From an uncultured Oscillospiraceae bacterium (GTDB lineage: Bacteria; Bacillota; Clostridia; Oscillospirales; Ruminococcaceae): 20,765 bases of DNA. Both the position numbers and the translations under genes were made by a program. Positions within the stretch are counted from its first letter, which is position 1. Every line of letters begins with the position of its first letter. Positions 13,822-20,765 of the stretch are shown here, piece by piece. The stretch lies in contig CAKSGA010000036.1 of the NCBI GenBank assembly GCA_934454435.1, positions 1 to 20,765 on the forward strand. Reading direction: 5' to 3'. Below the pieces are notes generated by a model. The model did no database searches. It was not told where the DNA came from and saw nothing but the letters and a program-made list of their open reading frames with translations.

Positions 13822-14579
13822 GACAAATCACCAAAAGTCAGACCTTTTTCAAGGTTTTCGCTGAAAAACAGGTAGATAAGCAGCACCGGAACCATGAACA
13901 CCACCGCCGCCGGGAACATCACGCTTCCGGCATATTCCGCCGCATTCGAAATGAACACCGGCACTGTCTGGAGCGTCGTATCCTTGAGGAACAGCATGGG
14001 CTGCTCCAGCATGTTCCAGCAATCCGCGAACACGAACAGCGCCACCGCGAATATGCACACCCGCAGCTGCGGAACCACCGAAACCAGCATTATTCTCACC
14101 ACCGAATTTGTTTCCAGCCGCGCGGCTTCAATCACGGAGCCGTCGATATTCTTCATGTACTGGTTCATCACGACCACGCCGAACGGGCTGAATATCGCCG
14201 GCAGGATTATCGCAAACGGCGTGTTTATCAGTCCCATGTCACGCAGACCGATGTAGTTCGGCAGGATAGTCACCTGCAGCGGCATCATCATGAGGATTAT
14301 ATAGAACACGAAAAGCGCGCTCTTTCCCCGGAACTTAGCCTGCGAAAATCCGAAGGCGCAGGGAATTATCACCACGAGCTGAACGAGCGTGATAACTGCG
14401 GCGTAAATGACGCTGTTCCAGAACTGCGGATAGAACACGAAGCAGTCGAAGAGCAGGTCGCCCCAGCCCTGGAGCGAAGCCGCTCCGTCCACGGAAAACG
14501 ACAGCACGACGGTAGCCGCGACAGGCAGCAGGAATATCACAGCCAGCGCCGTAAAAAGCACAGCATTCAGGCGTTTCAC
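13818..14579 (-). CDS. Sugar-type ABC transporter permease (MalG-like)
   Basis: This is a 253-residue inner-membrane permease with six hydrophobic segments. The start is GTG 14579, eight bases after GAGGAGG, overlapping the partner's stop (GTGA). The cytoplasmic EAA loop is clear at about residues 135-155 (EAARLETNSVVRIMLVSVVP), though it departs from the consensus EAAxxDGAxxxxxFxxIxxP: the usual aspartate and glycine are replaced by E and T. That loop docks to the ABC ATPase in importers. The pair with the next gene upstream is the standard heterodimer of carbohydrate ABC importers. No ATPase is encoded in the window, so a shared ATPase elsewhere would be needed. Confidence 0.85.
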   Translation of the reverse strand: MKRLNAVLFTALAVIFLLPVAATVVLSFSVDGAASLQGWGDLLFDCFVFYPQFWNSVIYAAVITLVQLVVIIPCAFGFSQAKFRGKSALFVFYIILMMMPLQVTILPNYIGLRDMGLINTPFAIILPAIFSPFGVVVMNQYMKNIDGSVIEAARLETNSVVRIMLVSVVPQLRVCIFAVALFVFADCWNMLEQPMLFLKDTTLQTVPVFISNAAEYAGSVMFPAAVVFMVPVLLIYLFFSENLEKGLTFGDLS

Positions 14580-15373
14580 TGACGATACCTCCTCTGCACC
14601 GCAAGCCCGCCCATGACGATAAGGAACACCAGTACCGACGTCAGCACCGCTGCCGAAGCCAGGCTCTGGTAATCCAGCTTGAGGAAGTTGTTGTTCATGT
14701 AATATTGCAGGGTGTAGCTGTGGTCCGGGGGATAATTCGTGCCGAAGAACAGGTAGCTTTCCTTGAATATCCTGAAGCTGTTGACGACGGAAAGCAGCAC
14801 CGTGAAGAAAATCGTCGGCATTATCATCGGGACAGTGATTTTCGTGTGGAGCGTAAATTTCCCGGCGCCGTCCAGCCGCGCGGCTTCGAATATGCTGCCG
14901 TCAATAGCGGTGAAAGCTGCTGTCAGCAGCACTATGCATATTCCGATGTTCTTCCAGATAAACAGGAGATACACCGGCAGCGGAGTTGACGTATCGGTGA
15001 ATACGCTCTGCCAGATGAGAACTGCGGAAGCGGTCGGAATGACCATCGGCAGAATAAATGCGAACCTCGTTTTACGCACGGCGCGGATACCGAACGAAAG
15101 CCCCAGCGATATCACCAGCGCCAGCGCCACCAGCACCGGCACGCAGATGACTATTATCAGCAGGGAGTTCCTCAGCGCAAGCAGGAAATACTCGTTCGTG
15201 AGCGTTTTCACGTAGTTATCGAACCACACGAAATTGCGCCGGAACTGGTTGTCGATAAGCGAATAATACAGCACCCGCAGGTACGGGATAACAAAGAACA
15301 CCGCTGTTCCGATAAGGCTGGGAAGCATGCACAGCAGGCATTTGGTGTTCCATTTCTGAAGCATTTTTTTCAT
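14576..15373 (-). CDS. Sugar-type ABC transporter permease (MalF/UgpA-like)
   Basis: This 265-residue protein starts at ATG 15373 (a second ATG three codons later is possible), four bases after the stop of the solute-binding gene. Six hydrophobic segments are visible. The conserved EAA loop is near residues 169-190 (FEAARLDGAGKFTLHTKITV), close to the canonical form. The N-terminus (LLCMLPSLIGTAVFFVIPYL) matches the first helix of sugar permeases. It is translationally coupled to the second permease by a four-base overlap. The substrate cannot be read from sequence; the family transports oligosaccharides and related solutes. Confidence 0.88.
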   Translation of the reverse strand: MKKMLQKWNTKCLLCMLPSLIGTAVFFVIPYLRVLYYSLIDNQFRRNFVWFDNYVKTLTNEYFLLALRNSLLIIVICVPVLVALALVISLGLSFGIRAVRKTRFAFILPMVIPTASAVLIWQSVFTDTSTPLPVYLLFIWKNIGICIVLLTAAFTAIDGSIFEAARLDGAGKFTLHTKITVPMIMPTIFFTVLLSVVNSFRIFKESYLFFGTNYPPDHSYTLQYYMNNNFLKLDYQSLASAAVLTSVLVFLIVMGGLAVQRRYRQ

Positions 15374-15377
15374 GGCG

Positions 15378-17351
15378 TCACTCGTTCAGATAAGCCGAGA
15401 GCTTGCGGTCGGATTCGCTGACAAGCTCGTCAAGCGCGATATTACCGGAGCAGTAGCTTATGTAATCATCGAACACGATTTCGGAGGAAACGTTGAAGCA
15501 CAGCTCTCCGTTTTCGTAAATTCCGTAGAGGTCGGACATAAATCCGTCGGTGTATGTGGATTTATCCGCCAGCATGAGCGAATTCTCCTTCTCCGACAGA
15601 TAGCCGGCAAGGGAGCTGATGTAATCCAGCGCAGAATCAAGTCTGTCCGACGCGGGATTTACCGTAATGAACGCGCAGGTGACGGGAGTTTTTCCGCCCG
15701 GCTCCACGGACGGCGCTGCAACCGCTCTCATATAATCGGACGCCGCGTAGTTCTTCTGCCATCTGGATTCACGGCTGAACCCGAACAGGAAGTGATCCCA
15801 GCCGTTTCCGGCGCCGTAGAACAGGTTGTCCTCGGCGGTGTTCGAAACGGGCAGATATTCCGGGAACGAGGCTATGTTCATGTTATCCTTTGCAAACTCT
15901 GCGAAGCTTCTGAAAACCGTAGTGTCGAAACTGTCGTATTTCGTCATGTAGTCAAAAATGAGCTGCTGCGTAAGCTGGTAGCAGTGCGTTGAAAATCCGT
16001 CCTTGTAATCGCTGTTGTATGCGGTTTTGCACTGCTCAATGAAGCTGCTGTACGACATTCCGTCAGACAGCTCAACGCCCGCCGCAGAACAGTTCTCCGG
16101 GTAGTAATAGACAACGCCGGCGTCCAGCACGACGGGCAGCATCCATATTTCCCCGCTCTCGGTGTACGCGGCTTCCTTAACGTATGGGAAGCACTTGTCG
16201 AGGTACTCCGCAACTCCCGGGACGTCGTTCAGCGGATAGAACGAACCCTTGCTCTTGATGTTCGCGGAATAGTCCTGCGAGGAATTTATCATGCATACGT
16301 CGTAATTCTTGTCCTGCGACATGACGGTCAGCGAGAATTCCTCTGCGGAAAGCTTTTTCGACTCTATCACATAGCCGCAGCCGAACGGCTCGTCGAACGA
16401 ATATTCCGCGGAAATAAAGCGTATACGGCTGTTCTGCTTTATGTAATCGGAGGCGTGGAAACGCTCCAGCCGCGAGCCGTTGAACTCCCCGTAGCGGTTA
16501 AGGACAAACCCGTATCCGCCGCAGTAGCGCAGGTCGTTGCCGGAGAGCATTATCAAGTTCTCAAGAGCCTCTGCGATTCCGTCCTCTGAATTCTCGGAGC
16601 CGGAGCACAGCTTGAATATCTTCGTGTCGGAATAGAACATGAGCTTGTCGCCGCATTTCTCGAGCGCGGTCAGATTTCCGATGTCGTTGTACTGCTTGCG
16701 CGAGCCGTCGAAGTCGGTGAAATAGTAGCCGTCCGCATCTGCGGCGTACACGGTCACTCCCTGCTCGTCGGTGCAGAACGCCTGCGGAAACTCAACGGGG
16801 CTTGCGGTCGCTTCACCGTTTTCAAGGCTTACACGGTACAGCATTTCGCCGTTGTAGCTGTATGTCCCGAACTGGTCGGAAAACTCGCCCTGAACGCCGC
16901 TGCGCGTGTCGTCCGAGCCGATGATATACGCATTACCCCCGGCTATGTCGAGGTTCTTTATCTGCCACAATCCGGAAAGCACGCACAGCTTTTCGGAATC
17001 AGCCGTTGAAACATCGATATAGCATATCTCCGTTCCGTCATCAACGGTCTGGGTGTAGTATATTCTTCCGTCCGAGAACGCAATGCTGTCAGTTTTCTGC
17101 GGCAGCTCCGCTATTTCAGAGCGCTCGCCGGAAAGCGTGTAGCTGCACAGCAGGTCGCCGTTTTCGCTTTCTATCGTGTAGACCGTACCGTCCCCGGAAA
17201 CATCGAATGTAACCGCGTTTCCCACGGGATAAGTGTAAAACGCAGTATCCGCCGAAAGCTCCTCAACGGCTGTATTTCCGCCCGAACAGCCGGTCACCAA
17301 CAACGCTGTACTCAGTAAAATCGCTGTCTTTTTTATTCTTCCGTTCCCCAT
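15378..17351 (-). CDS. Lipoprotein: propeller-like domain fused to ABC solute-binding domain
   Basis: This is a 657-residue secreted lipoprotein. The start is ATG 17351 behind GGAGGAG, overlapping the previous gene by 19 bases. The lipobox is LVTG-Cys22. Residues about 30-290 carry repeated short beta units of the kind seen in propeller folds (GDGTVYTIESENGDLLCSYT, then FSDGRIYYTQTVDDGTEICY). From about residue 300 to the end the pattern is that of a family 1 solute-binding protein: YDVCMINSSQDYSANIKSKG, GEIWMLPVVLDAGVVYYYPE and AAPSVEPGGKTPVTCAFITV. It should bind its ligand outside the cell for the two downstream permeases. The combination with a propeller-like half makes it much longer than the usual 430 residues of such proteins. 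Confidence 0.8.
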   Translation of the reverse strand: MGNGRIKKTAILLSTALLVTGCSGGNTAVEELSADTAFYTYPVGNAVTFDVSGDGTVYTIESENGDLLCSYTLSGERSEIAELPQKTDSIAFSDGRIYYTQTVDDGTEICYIDVSTADSEKLCVLSGLWQIKNLDIAGGNAYIIGSDDTRSGVQGEFSDQFGTYSYNGEMLYRVSLENGEATASPVEFPQAFCTDEQGVTVYAADADGYYFTDFDGSRKQYNDIGNLTALEKCGDKLMFYSDTKIFKLCSGSENSEDGIAEALENLIMLSGNDLRYCGGYGFVLNRYGEFNGSRLERFHASDYIKQNSRIRFISAEYSFDEPFGCGYVIESKKLSAEEFSLTVMSQDKNYDVCMINSSQDYSANIKSKGSFYPLNDVPGVAEYLDKCFPYVKEAAYTESGEIWMLPVVLDAGVVYYYPENCSAAGVELSDGMSYSSFIEQCKTAYNSDYKDGFSTHCYQLTQQLIFDYMTKYDSFDTTVFRSFAEFAKDNMNIASFPEYLPVSNTAEDNLFYGAGNGWDHFLFGFSRESRWQKNYAASDYMRAVAAPSVEPGGKTPVTCAFITVNPASDRLDSALDYISSLAGYLSEKENSLMLADKSTYTDGFMSDLYGIYENGELCFNVSSEIVFDDYISYCSGNIALDELVSESDRKLSAYLNE

Positions 17352-18622
17352 GGCTCTCCTCCGATGTCGTAGTATCTCAGTCCGGTCTGTGTGTCGTTCG
17401 GTTCAACGATGTAGATTCCCTTGCGGTCGTCCGCCGCGTACAAATTTTCTCCGTCCGTGTAAAGCGCGATGAACTCGTGCTTGCTGTCGTTGAAGCCGTG
17501 AAGCTCCAGTCTGCCGGAAAGCTGATTCCCGTCACGGTAAACGCTGAAATTCAGACCGCCGCAGATGTATGCAGTATCGCCGACTATCGCGTAATCCGTC
17601 ATATATGCTGTCTTTGCGACCGTGAAGCTTTCCCCGGTGGAAAGGTCGATTCCGCAGAGCGTGTTTTTGGAAACTATATTCCCCGACTCGTTCATGCGGT
17701 AGTTTCTGAAATTCGGGCAGTAATACAGGATATCCCCGACTATCGCGGAATAATCAAGCGTTTCCGCACGGGACAGCACCGGAACTGTTTCTCCGCTCTG
17801 CATATCGCGCAGGACTATCGCGCCGTCCGCGGTTTCCGTCTGGTAGTCCCCGTAATACAGACCCAGCCAGTCGTCTATTATCGGGAACTCCGCGTTTTCG
17901 GTGATGTTGCCGCCGTCGATGTCGGCGTGGTAATAGTGCTCGCTTGTGCCGAATGTATATTTTTCGCAGGAGTAATTTACTCCCGCCGACCAGTCCAGAC
18001 CGTATTCAGATACCACAAGACGATATGCGTCCGTTTCGATGAGCAGTGTGGTCTCTCCGGTCGCGAGATCGTAGCGGTAAATATCCCCGGTGTACGCAGT
18101 TCTGAATTCTCCATTGAACTTGGGGATACCGACGGGATTTTCAGTGTCGCAGATATAATAAAGCGAGCCGTCCCAGAGGTTTATCGACTTTGCCGTGACC
18201 GGAAGGATCTCGGTTATTACGCCGTTTTCCAGCTTGCAGAGAGTTTCTCCGTCGGACAGGTTCGTAAAATAAAGCGTACCTGTTTCAGCGTCCGGGCAGA
18301 CAAGCCCCGGCAGGATATCGCTGGTGAGATTCTGCGGCAGGTTGCCGTACCGGACGTCCTTTGTCTTAGCCACCGGGAGGTATTCTACTGGCTGGGAAAT
18401 ATCCTGCTGCCGCCTGGCTTCGGCGTATTCCGCTTCATATAACTCAGTGCCGTTATCGGTGCTTTCTGCCGTAGCGCCGTCAGTTTCTGGGGTGCTGTTT
18501 TCAGTGGTGGCATGACTTTCAGACGCTTCTGATGAAAGATTTTCAGAAGCTCCATCGGAACACCCTGTCATTGCCATTGACAGGGCGATACAAACGGGAA
18601 CGGCATATTTGAAAGCTTTCAT
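17333..18622 (-). CDS. Secreted lipoprotein with beta-propeller-like repeats
   Basis: This is a 429-residue protein. The start is ATG 18622, six bases after AAGGAG; a longer frame from 18670 has no site. The signal peptide ends in the lipobox AMTG-Cys21. A Ser/Thr/Glu-rich linker (residues 22-70) follows, typical of a flexible surface spacer. The rest is made of repeated beta units (TGTLYFTNLSDGETLCKLEN, then NLWDGSLYYICDT, then VGDTAYICGGLNFSVYRDG), like DUF5050-type propellers. It is related in style to the N-terminal half of the next gene's product, suggesting duplication. Probably an extracellular ligand-binding or sensing protein that works with the solute-binding protein. No enzymatic motif is visible. 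Confidence 0.7.
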   Translation of the reverse strand: MKAFKYAVPVCIALSMAMTGCSDGASENLSSEASESHATTENSTPETDGATAESTDNGTELYEAEYAEARRQQDISQPVEYLPVAKTKDVRYGNLPQNLTSDILPGLVCPDAETGTLYFTNLSDGETLCKLENGVITEILPVTAKSINLWDGSLYYICDTENPVGIPKFNGEFRTAYTGDIYRYDLATGETTLLIETDAYRLVVSEYGLDWSAGVNYSCEKYTFGTSEHYYHADIDGGNITENAEFPIIDDWLGLYYGDYQTETADGAIVLRDMQSGETVPVLSRAETLDYSAIVGDILYYCPNFRNYRMNESGNIVSKNTLCGIDLSTGESFTVAKTAYMTDYAIVGDTAYICGGLNFSVYRDGNQLSGRLELHGFNDSKHEFIALYTDGENLYAADDRKGIYIVEPNDTQTGLRYYDIGGEPWGTEE

Positions 18623-18642
18623 TTTTATCTCCTTATAGTATA

Positions 18643-18677
18643 TCTGCGCATGGCAATTCATATCTGCCATGCGCAGA
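18643..18677. promoter_or_regulatory. Perfect 13-bp hairpin before the lipoprotein gene
   Basis: TCTGCGCATGGCA (18643-18655) and TGCCATGCGCAGA (18665-18677) form a perfect stem with a 9-base loop. There is no T-run in either direction, so it is not a standard terminator. It sits between the small secreted-protein gene and the lipoprotein gene, just before the latter's ribosome site. It could protect mRNA ends, attenuate, or bind a protein. The nine-base sequence TCCTTATAG occurs on each side (18630-18638 and 18680-18688). Confidence 0.6.
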
Positions 18678-18689
18678 GATCCTTATAGA

Positions 18690-18965
18690 TTATCCGTTAT
18701 ACGAATGATGCTGGCTAACAGTGCCTGTTGTTTGATTGATGGTCGCACCGCAGTAGCCGCAGTATGTAGTGATGACAGCAACATAATTCGTTACTGTGCA
18801 CTGCACTCCATTGTGCATATGGGTATACGTTCCACCATATTTAGGTTCGCCGGTTCTGGTGCCATACTTGCCGTGCGCGCATGCCGCACTTGCAGAGACA
18901 GCCATGACAAGCGCAGTTGCTATAGCAATCGCCGATGTGGATATTGTTTTCGCTACCTTTGTCAT
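18690..18965 (-). CDS. Small Sec-secreted Cys/His-containing protein
   Basis: This 91-residue protein starts at ATG 18965, eight bases after GGAGG (the ATG at 18980 has no site). Residues 1-27 form a classical signal peptide (KVAKT then SAIAIATALVMAVSASA) with cleavage after an ASA-type site. The mature part is about 64 residues, with Cys at the start, one in GVQCTV, and a CGYCG pair near the middle, plus several histidines (YTHMHNG, QHHSYNG). Disulphides or metal binding are possible. No known family was recognised. It could be an exported peptide, a bacteriocin-like product or a cell-surface factor. It is encoded between another small secreted protein and the lipoproteins. Confidence 0.7.
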   Translation of the reverse strand: MTKVAKTISTSAIAIATALVMAVSASAACAHGKYGTRTGEPKYGGTYTHMHNGVQCTVTNYVAVITTYCGYCGATINQTTGTVSQHHSYNG

Positions 18966-18983
18966 TCTTACGTCCTCCATAAA

Positions 18984-19415
18984 TCAGATGGTTACTTCTT
19001 CACTGTAAACCGTAATGGTTTCAGTTTCGCCGTTGGTTGCTGTCAGTGTGAAAACTGTTTTGAGCCGGTATGTACCACTTTCAAGATTGTACTTTTTGTT
19101 AGACATGGTTATCCTATTGGTGTTTACCGTCTTATCCCAGTAACCAACTTCATTCCATATCCACAGCCCCCAAAACTTTTCAAGAGACTGTTCAGCTGTA
19201 ATAGATTTTACAGACAGACCACTAACTTGGCTCGAGCAGTAAGCTGTTGTGCCACTTACTGACAATTGAGATACCGGATTATTTGCAATTGCATAACAGG
19301 GTGCAACTATACTCGTGTTAGCTGAGCTCAACTCTTTTGCAGACGCAACCGCAGTCATACTGGAGCCTATAATTGCTGCTGCAAGAACTGCAGATATGAT
19401 TTTTGAGTGTTTCAT
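18984..19415 (-). CDS. Sec-secreted protein of 143 residues, unknown
   Basis: ATG 19415 follows AAAGGAGG at good spacing. Residues 1-26 are a signal peptide (KIISAVLAAAIIGSSMTAVA then SA-K). The mature part of about 115 residues has a pair of cysteines (VAPCYA and TAYCSS), an aromatic segment FWGLWIWNEVGYW, and a C-terminal beta-rich end (SGTYRLKTVFTLTATNGE). I do not recognise a named family. Similar secreted proteins with a 'GTYRLK' ending seem to occur next to sigma-factor genes in Ruminococcus, but this is memory only. It is the first gene after the anti-sigma-like gene, 88 bases away, with a hairpin in its leader. An exported effector is possible. Confidence 0.7.
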   Translation of the reverse strand: MKHSKIISAVLAAAIIGSSMTAVASAKELSSANTSIVAPCYAIANNPVSQLSVSGTTAYCSSQVSGLSVKSITAEQSLEKFWGLWIWNEVGYWDKTVNTNRITMSNKKYNLESGTYRLKTVFTLTATNGETETITVYSEEVTI

Positions 19416-19442
19416 TTTTATTCCTCCTTTCTTTTATACTTC

Positions 19443-19460
19443 AGAGAGGTCACCCTCTCT
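19443..19460. promoter_or_regulatory. Leader hairpin of the 143-residue secreted protein
   Basis: AGAGAGG (19443-19449) and CCTCTCT (19454-19460) form a 7-bp stem with a TCAC loop, 28 bases upstream of the start codon. It could stabilise or control the mRNA. A clear sigma-A promoter was not found here, leaving room for an alternative-sigma promoter. Confidence 0.45.
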
Positions 19461-19502
19461 ATATATGTAAATCAGAATAAAAATTTTTTGTGAGCAAAAA
19501 AA

Positions 19503-20180
19503 TCACGAATCAAGAAATTCAGTACTTTCTGCCAAATTTATCAATTCTTTTTTAGGCAAAATTCCATCAATCGTTAAAATATAATCGCCATTATCCCAAA
19601 CTACTTCACTCCAATATCTTTCATCGCAAGCCCAACTAATGAGCAAGCCTTCATGTCCGTTTATCTCAACTTCTTCAAAGGAGTATCCCTCCGTGTTGAA
19701 ATGATAGCCAAAGCCTTTCTTCACAGTTTGTGTGAGCAGTATAGTATTATCAACGTAGTCACCGTATTGATATGTTGTCCATATACTGATAGGGTCAGCT
19801 ATTCGTTCAACTTCTTTATACCCCTCCGGCAATACCGAAAGATAGTACTCCTGCTCAATAGTTTCCGGCGCTCCGGCGATATCAAAAGCGAACAGCTGTG
19901 TGTTGTCCCTGTGCTCTTTCATGATAAACGTGCTGATATAATACGCCGCGCCCGATACCGTGAGCAGTGCAAGAAAAATTGCCGCGATGAGTATACACAG
20001 CGTCCTGCGGTTGAGTTTCAACTTCCTGGCGGGTTCGGGGCAGGAAAACGGCATAGCAAGGATACGCCGCATGTTTCTTCTGTGCCGGAATGAAAAATGA
20101 TGAACCGGAACCTTATCCGGAACGGCATATTCTTCCAGACACACCTGCTCGAGTATCTGCGAAAATTCAATATTGTTCAT
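19503..20180 (-). CDS. Membrane anti-sigma-factor-like protein (DUF4367-type C-terminus)
   Basis: This is a 225-residue protein. The start is ATG 20180 (MNNIEFSQILEQ), overlapping the sigma gene stop by four bases (ATGA); longer frames run into the sigma gene. The N-terminal 60 residues are cytoplasmic and basic, fit to hold a sigma factor. One membrane helix follows (LCILIAAIFLALLTVSGAAYYI, residues about 64-85). The extracellular part ends in a DUF4367-like beta domain: LPEGYKEVERIADP, then GYSFEEVEINGHEGLLISW and WDNGDYILTIDGILPKKEL. Such proteins are usually paired with sigma-70-family factors and sense outside conditions, which is the case here. The sensed signal is unknown. Confidence 0.75.
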   Translation of the reverse strand: MNNIEFSQILEQVCLEEYAVPDKVPVHHFSFRHRRNMRRILAMPFSCPEPARKLKLNRRTLCILIAAIFLALLTVSGAAYYISTFIMKEHRDNTQLFAFDIAGAPETIEQEYYLSVLPEGYKEVERIADPISIWTTYQYGDYVDNTILLTQTVKKGFGYHFNTEGYSFEEVEINGHEGLLISWACDERYWSEVVWDNGDYILTIDGILPKKELINLAESTEFLDS

Positions 20181-20715
20181 CGGTCGCCCTTTCTGACAAA
20201 ATAGATTATCCTGCCGTATGCGTCGGCTATTCTCCTGCGCACGGCTGATTCGGTTATACAAAGAACATCTGCGATCTCGCGGTTATCCAGACCGTACACG
20301 CCCTTCAGGATAACCGCCTGCTTTTTGGCTTCTGACAGGGTTTTGATGAATTCCACCAGTTCACTTCGGGCAACGTTACCGATCGATATATCCTCAACGG
20401 ACAGATTGCAGTCGGGGATATCCTCGGACAGCTCCTCAAATACGTACTTCCCCTGTTTTTCAAGCATTTGCAGAACAACGTTCTTAATTATAATAATCGA
20501 ATAGGGAAGCCTTTTGTGAGGTTCGATCGAAAAAAATCTGTCGTGATATCTGACAATGCGCAGGAACGCTTCCTGCACCGCGTCCTCGGAGGCTTCGGAT
20601 TATGTAACTTGGAGTAAGCCAGCATATAAAATCTGTTTTTGTTCTCTTCATAAAATTCAGAAAGTATATCCCGTTGCTCGTCGGTTTGAAGAATGGCTAA
20701 AGCGGCAGTAATCAT
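20177..20715 (-). pseudogene. Sigma-70-family RNA polymerase sigma factor, broken by a frameshift
   Basis: Two frames together make one sigma factor. ATG 20715 opens QRDILSEFYEENKNRFYMLA then YSKLHNP (region 2). At 20596-20599 the frame must shift by -1 to continue as EASEDAVQEAFLRIVRYHDR (the rest of region 2), then region 4 with the helix-turn-helix SEAKKQAVILKGVYGLDNRE then IADVLCITESAVRRRI. The text is one base short of an unbroken frame and no slippery heptamer is seen, so it is a mutation or an assembly error. Unshifted reading ends at 20488. If intact, it would direct transcription of the secreted-protein cluster under control of the membrane protein next to it. Confidence 0.75.
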
Positions 20716-20735
20716 GACATGACCTCGGCTATATA

Positions 20736-20752
20736 GTAATGATTACAGTATA
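20736..20752 (-). promoter_or_regulatory. Possible promoter of the sigma-factor gene
   Basis: On the minus strand an extended -10 element TGATATACT (-10 box at 20752-20747) lies about 31 bases upstream of the sigma start codon; its -35 would fall at the window edge. A perfect palindrome GTAAT-C-ATTAC (20746-20736) lies directly downstream, near the expected start site. Confidence 0.45.
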
Positions 20753-20765
20753 TCACATTTATAAC

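Noticed and set aside
20595..20600. Programmed -1 ribosomal frameshifting in the sigma gene
   Set aside because: No X-XXY-YYZ slippery heptamer and no obvious downstream stimulatory structure were found, so mutation or sequence error is simpler.

Overview
The window looks like a piece of a gut Ruminococcus-type clostridium (Oscillospiraceae). The evidence is a CotH-family protein, a lipoprotein GH43-CBM6 glycosidase, AGGAGG ribosome sites, lipobox proteins and a GC content near 50-55% outside one AT-rich island. The organism is inferred from gene content only.

Layout. 1-2.2 kb, plus strand: the 3' end of a CotH-family gene with its terminator, then a TetR regulator with a consensus promoter carrying a palindromic operator, a 16-codon relic of what looks like an acetyltransferase gene, and a P-loop NTPase. 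2.3-4.0 kb, minus strand: a DUF819 membrane protein downstream of a YbaK/EbsC-type deacylase, driven by a good promoter. 4.2-5.8 kb, plus strand: a secreted GH43 glycosidase with a C-terminal CBM6-like module. 5.78-5.98 kb: a MITE-like palindromic element held between two copies of one terminator hairpin. 6.0-10.3 kb, minus strand: a prophage remnant (3' end of a major capsid gene, connector, minor capsid, two small proteins, two tail proteins). No tape measure, tail tube, portal, terminase, lysis gene or integrase is visible. 10.33-11.1 kb: debris with terminators and a secreted-protein pseudogene carrying an amber codon. 11.1-13.2 kb, minus strand: an AT-rich two-gene island (a membrane protein, and a protein resembling the C-terminal part of large YobI-like NTPases) behind a consensus promoter.

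13.4-20.7 kb, minus strand: a run of nine genes. In transcription order these are a sigma-70-family factor broken by a one-base frameshift, a membrane anti-sigma-like protein, two small Sec-secreted proteins of unknown function, a beta-propeller-like lipoprotein, a lipoprotein fusing a propeller-like domain to a solute-binding domain, two sugar-type ABC permeases and a small membrane-anchored protein resembling the end of an efflux adaptor. No ABC ATPase is present. Tight overlaps join most of the genes, so they are probably controlled together. This last cluster is the best candidate for an undescribed system: a sigma/anti-sigma pair next to small exported proteins and an atypical ATPase-less importer. 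Its function cannot be decided from sequence alone.
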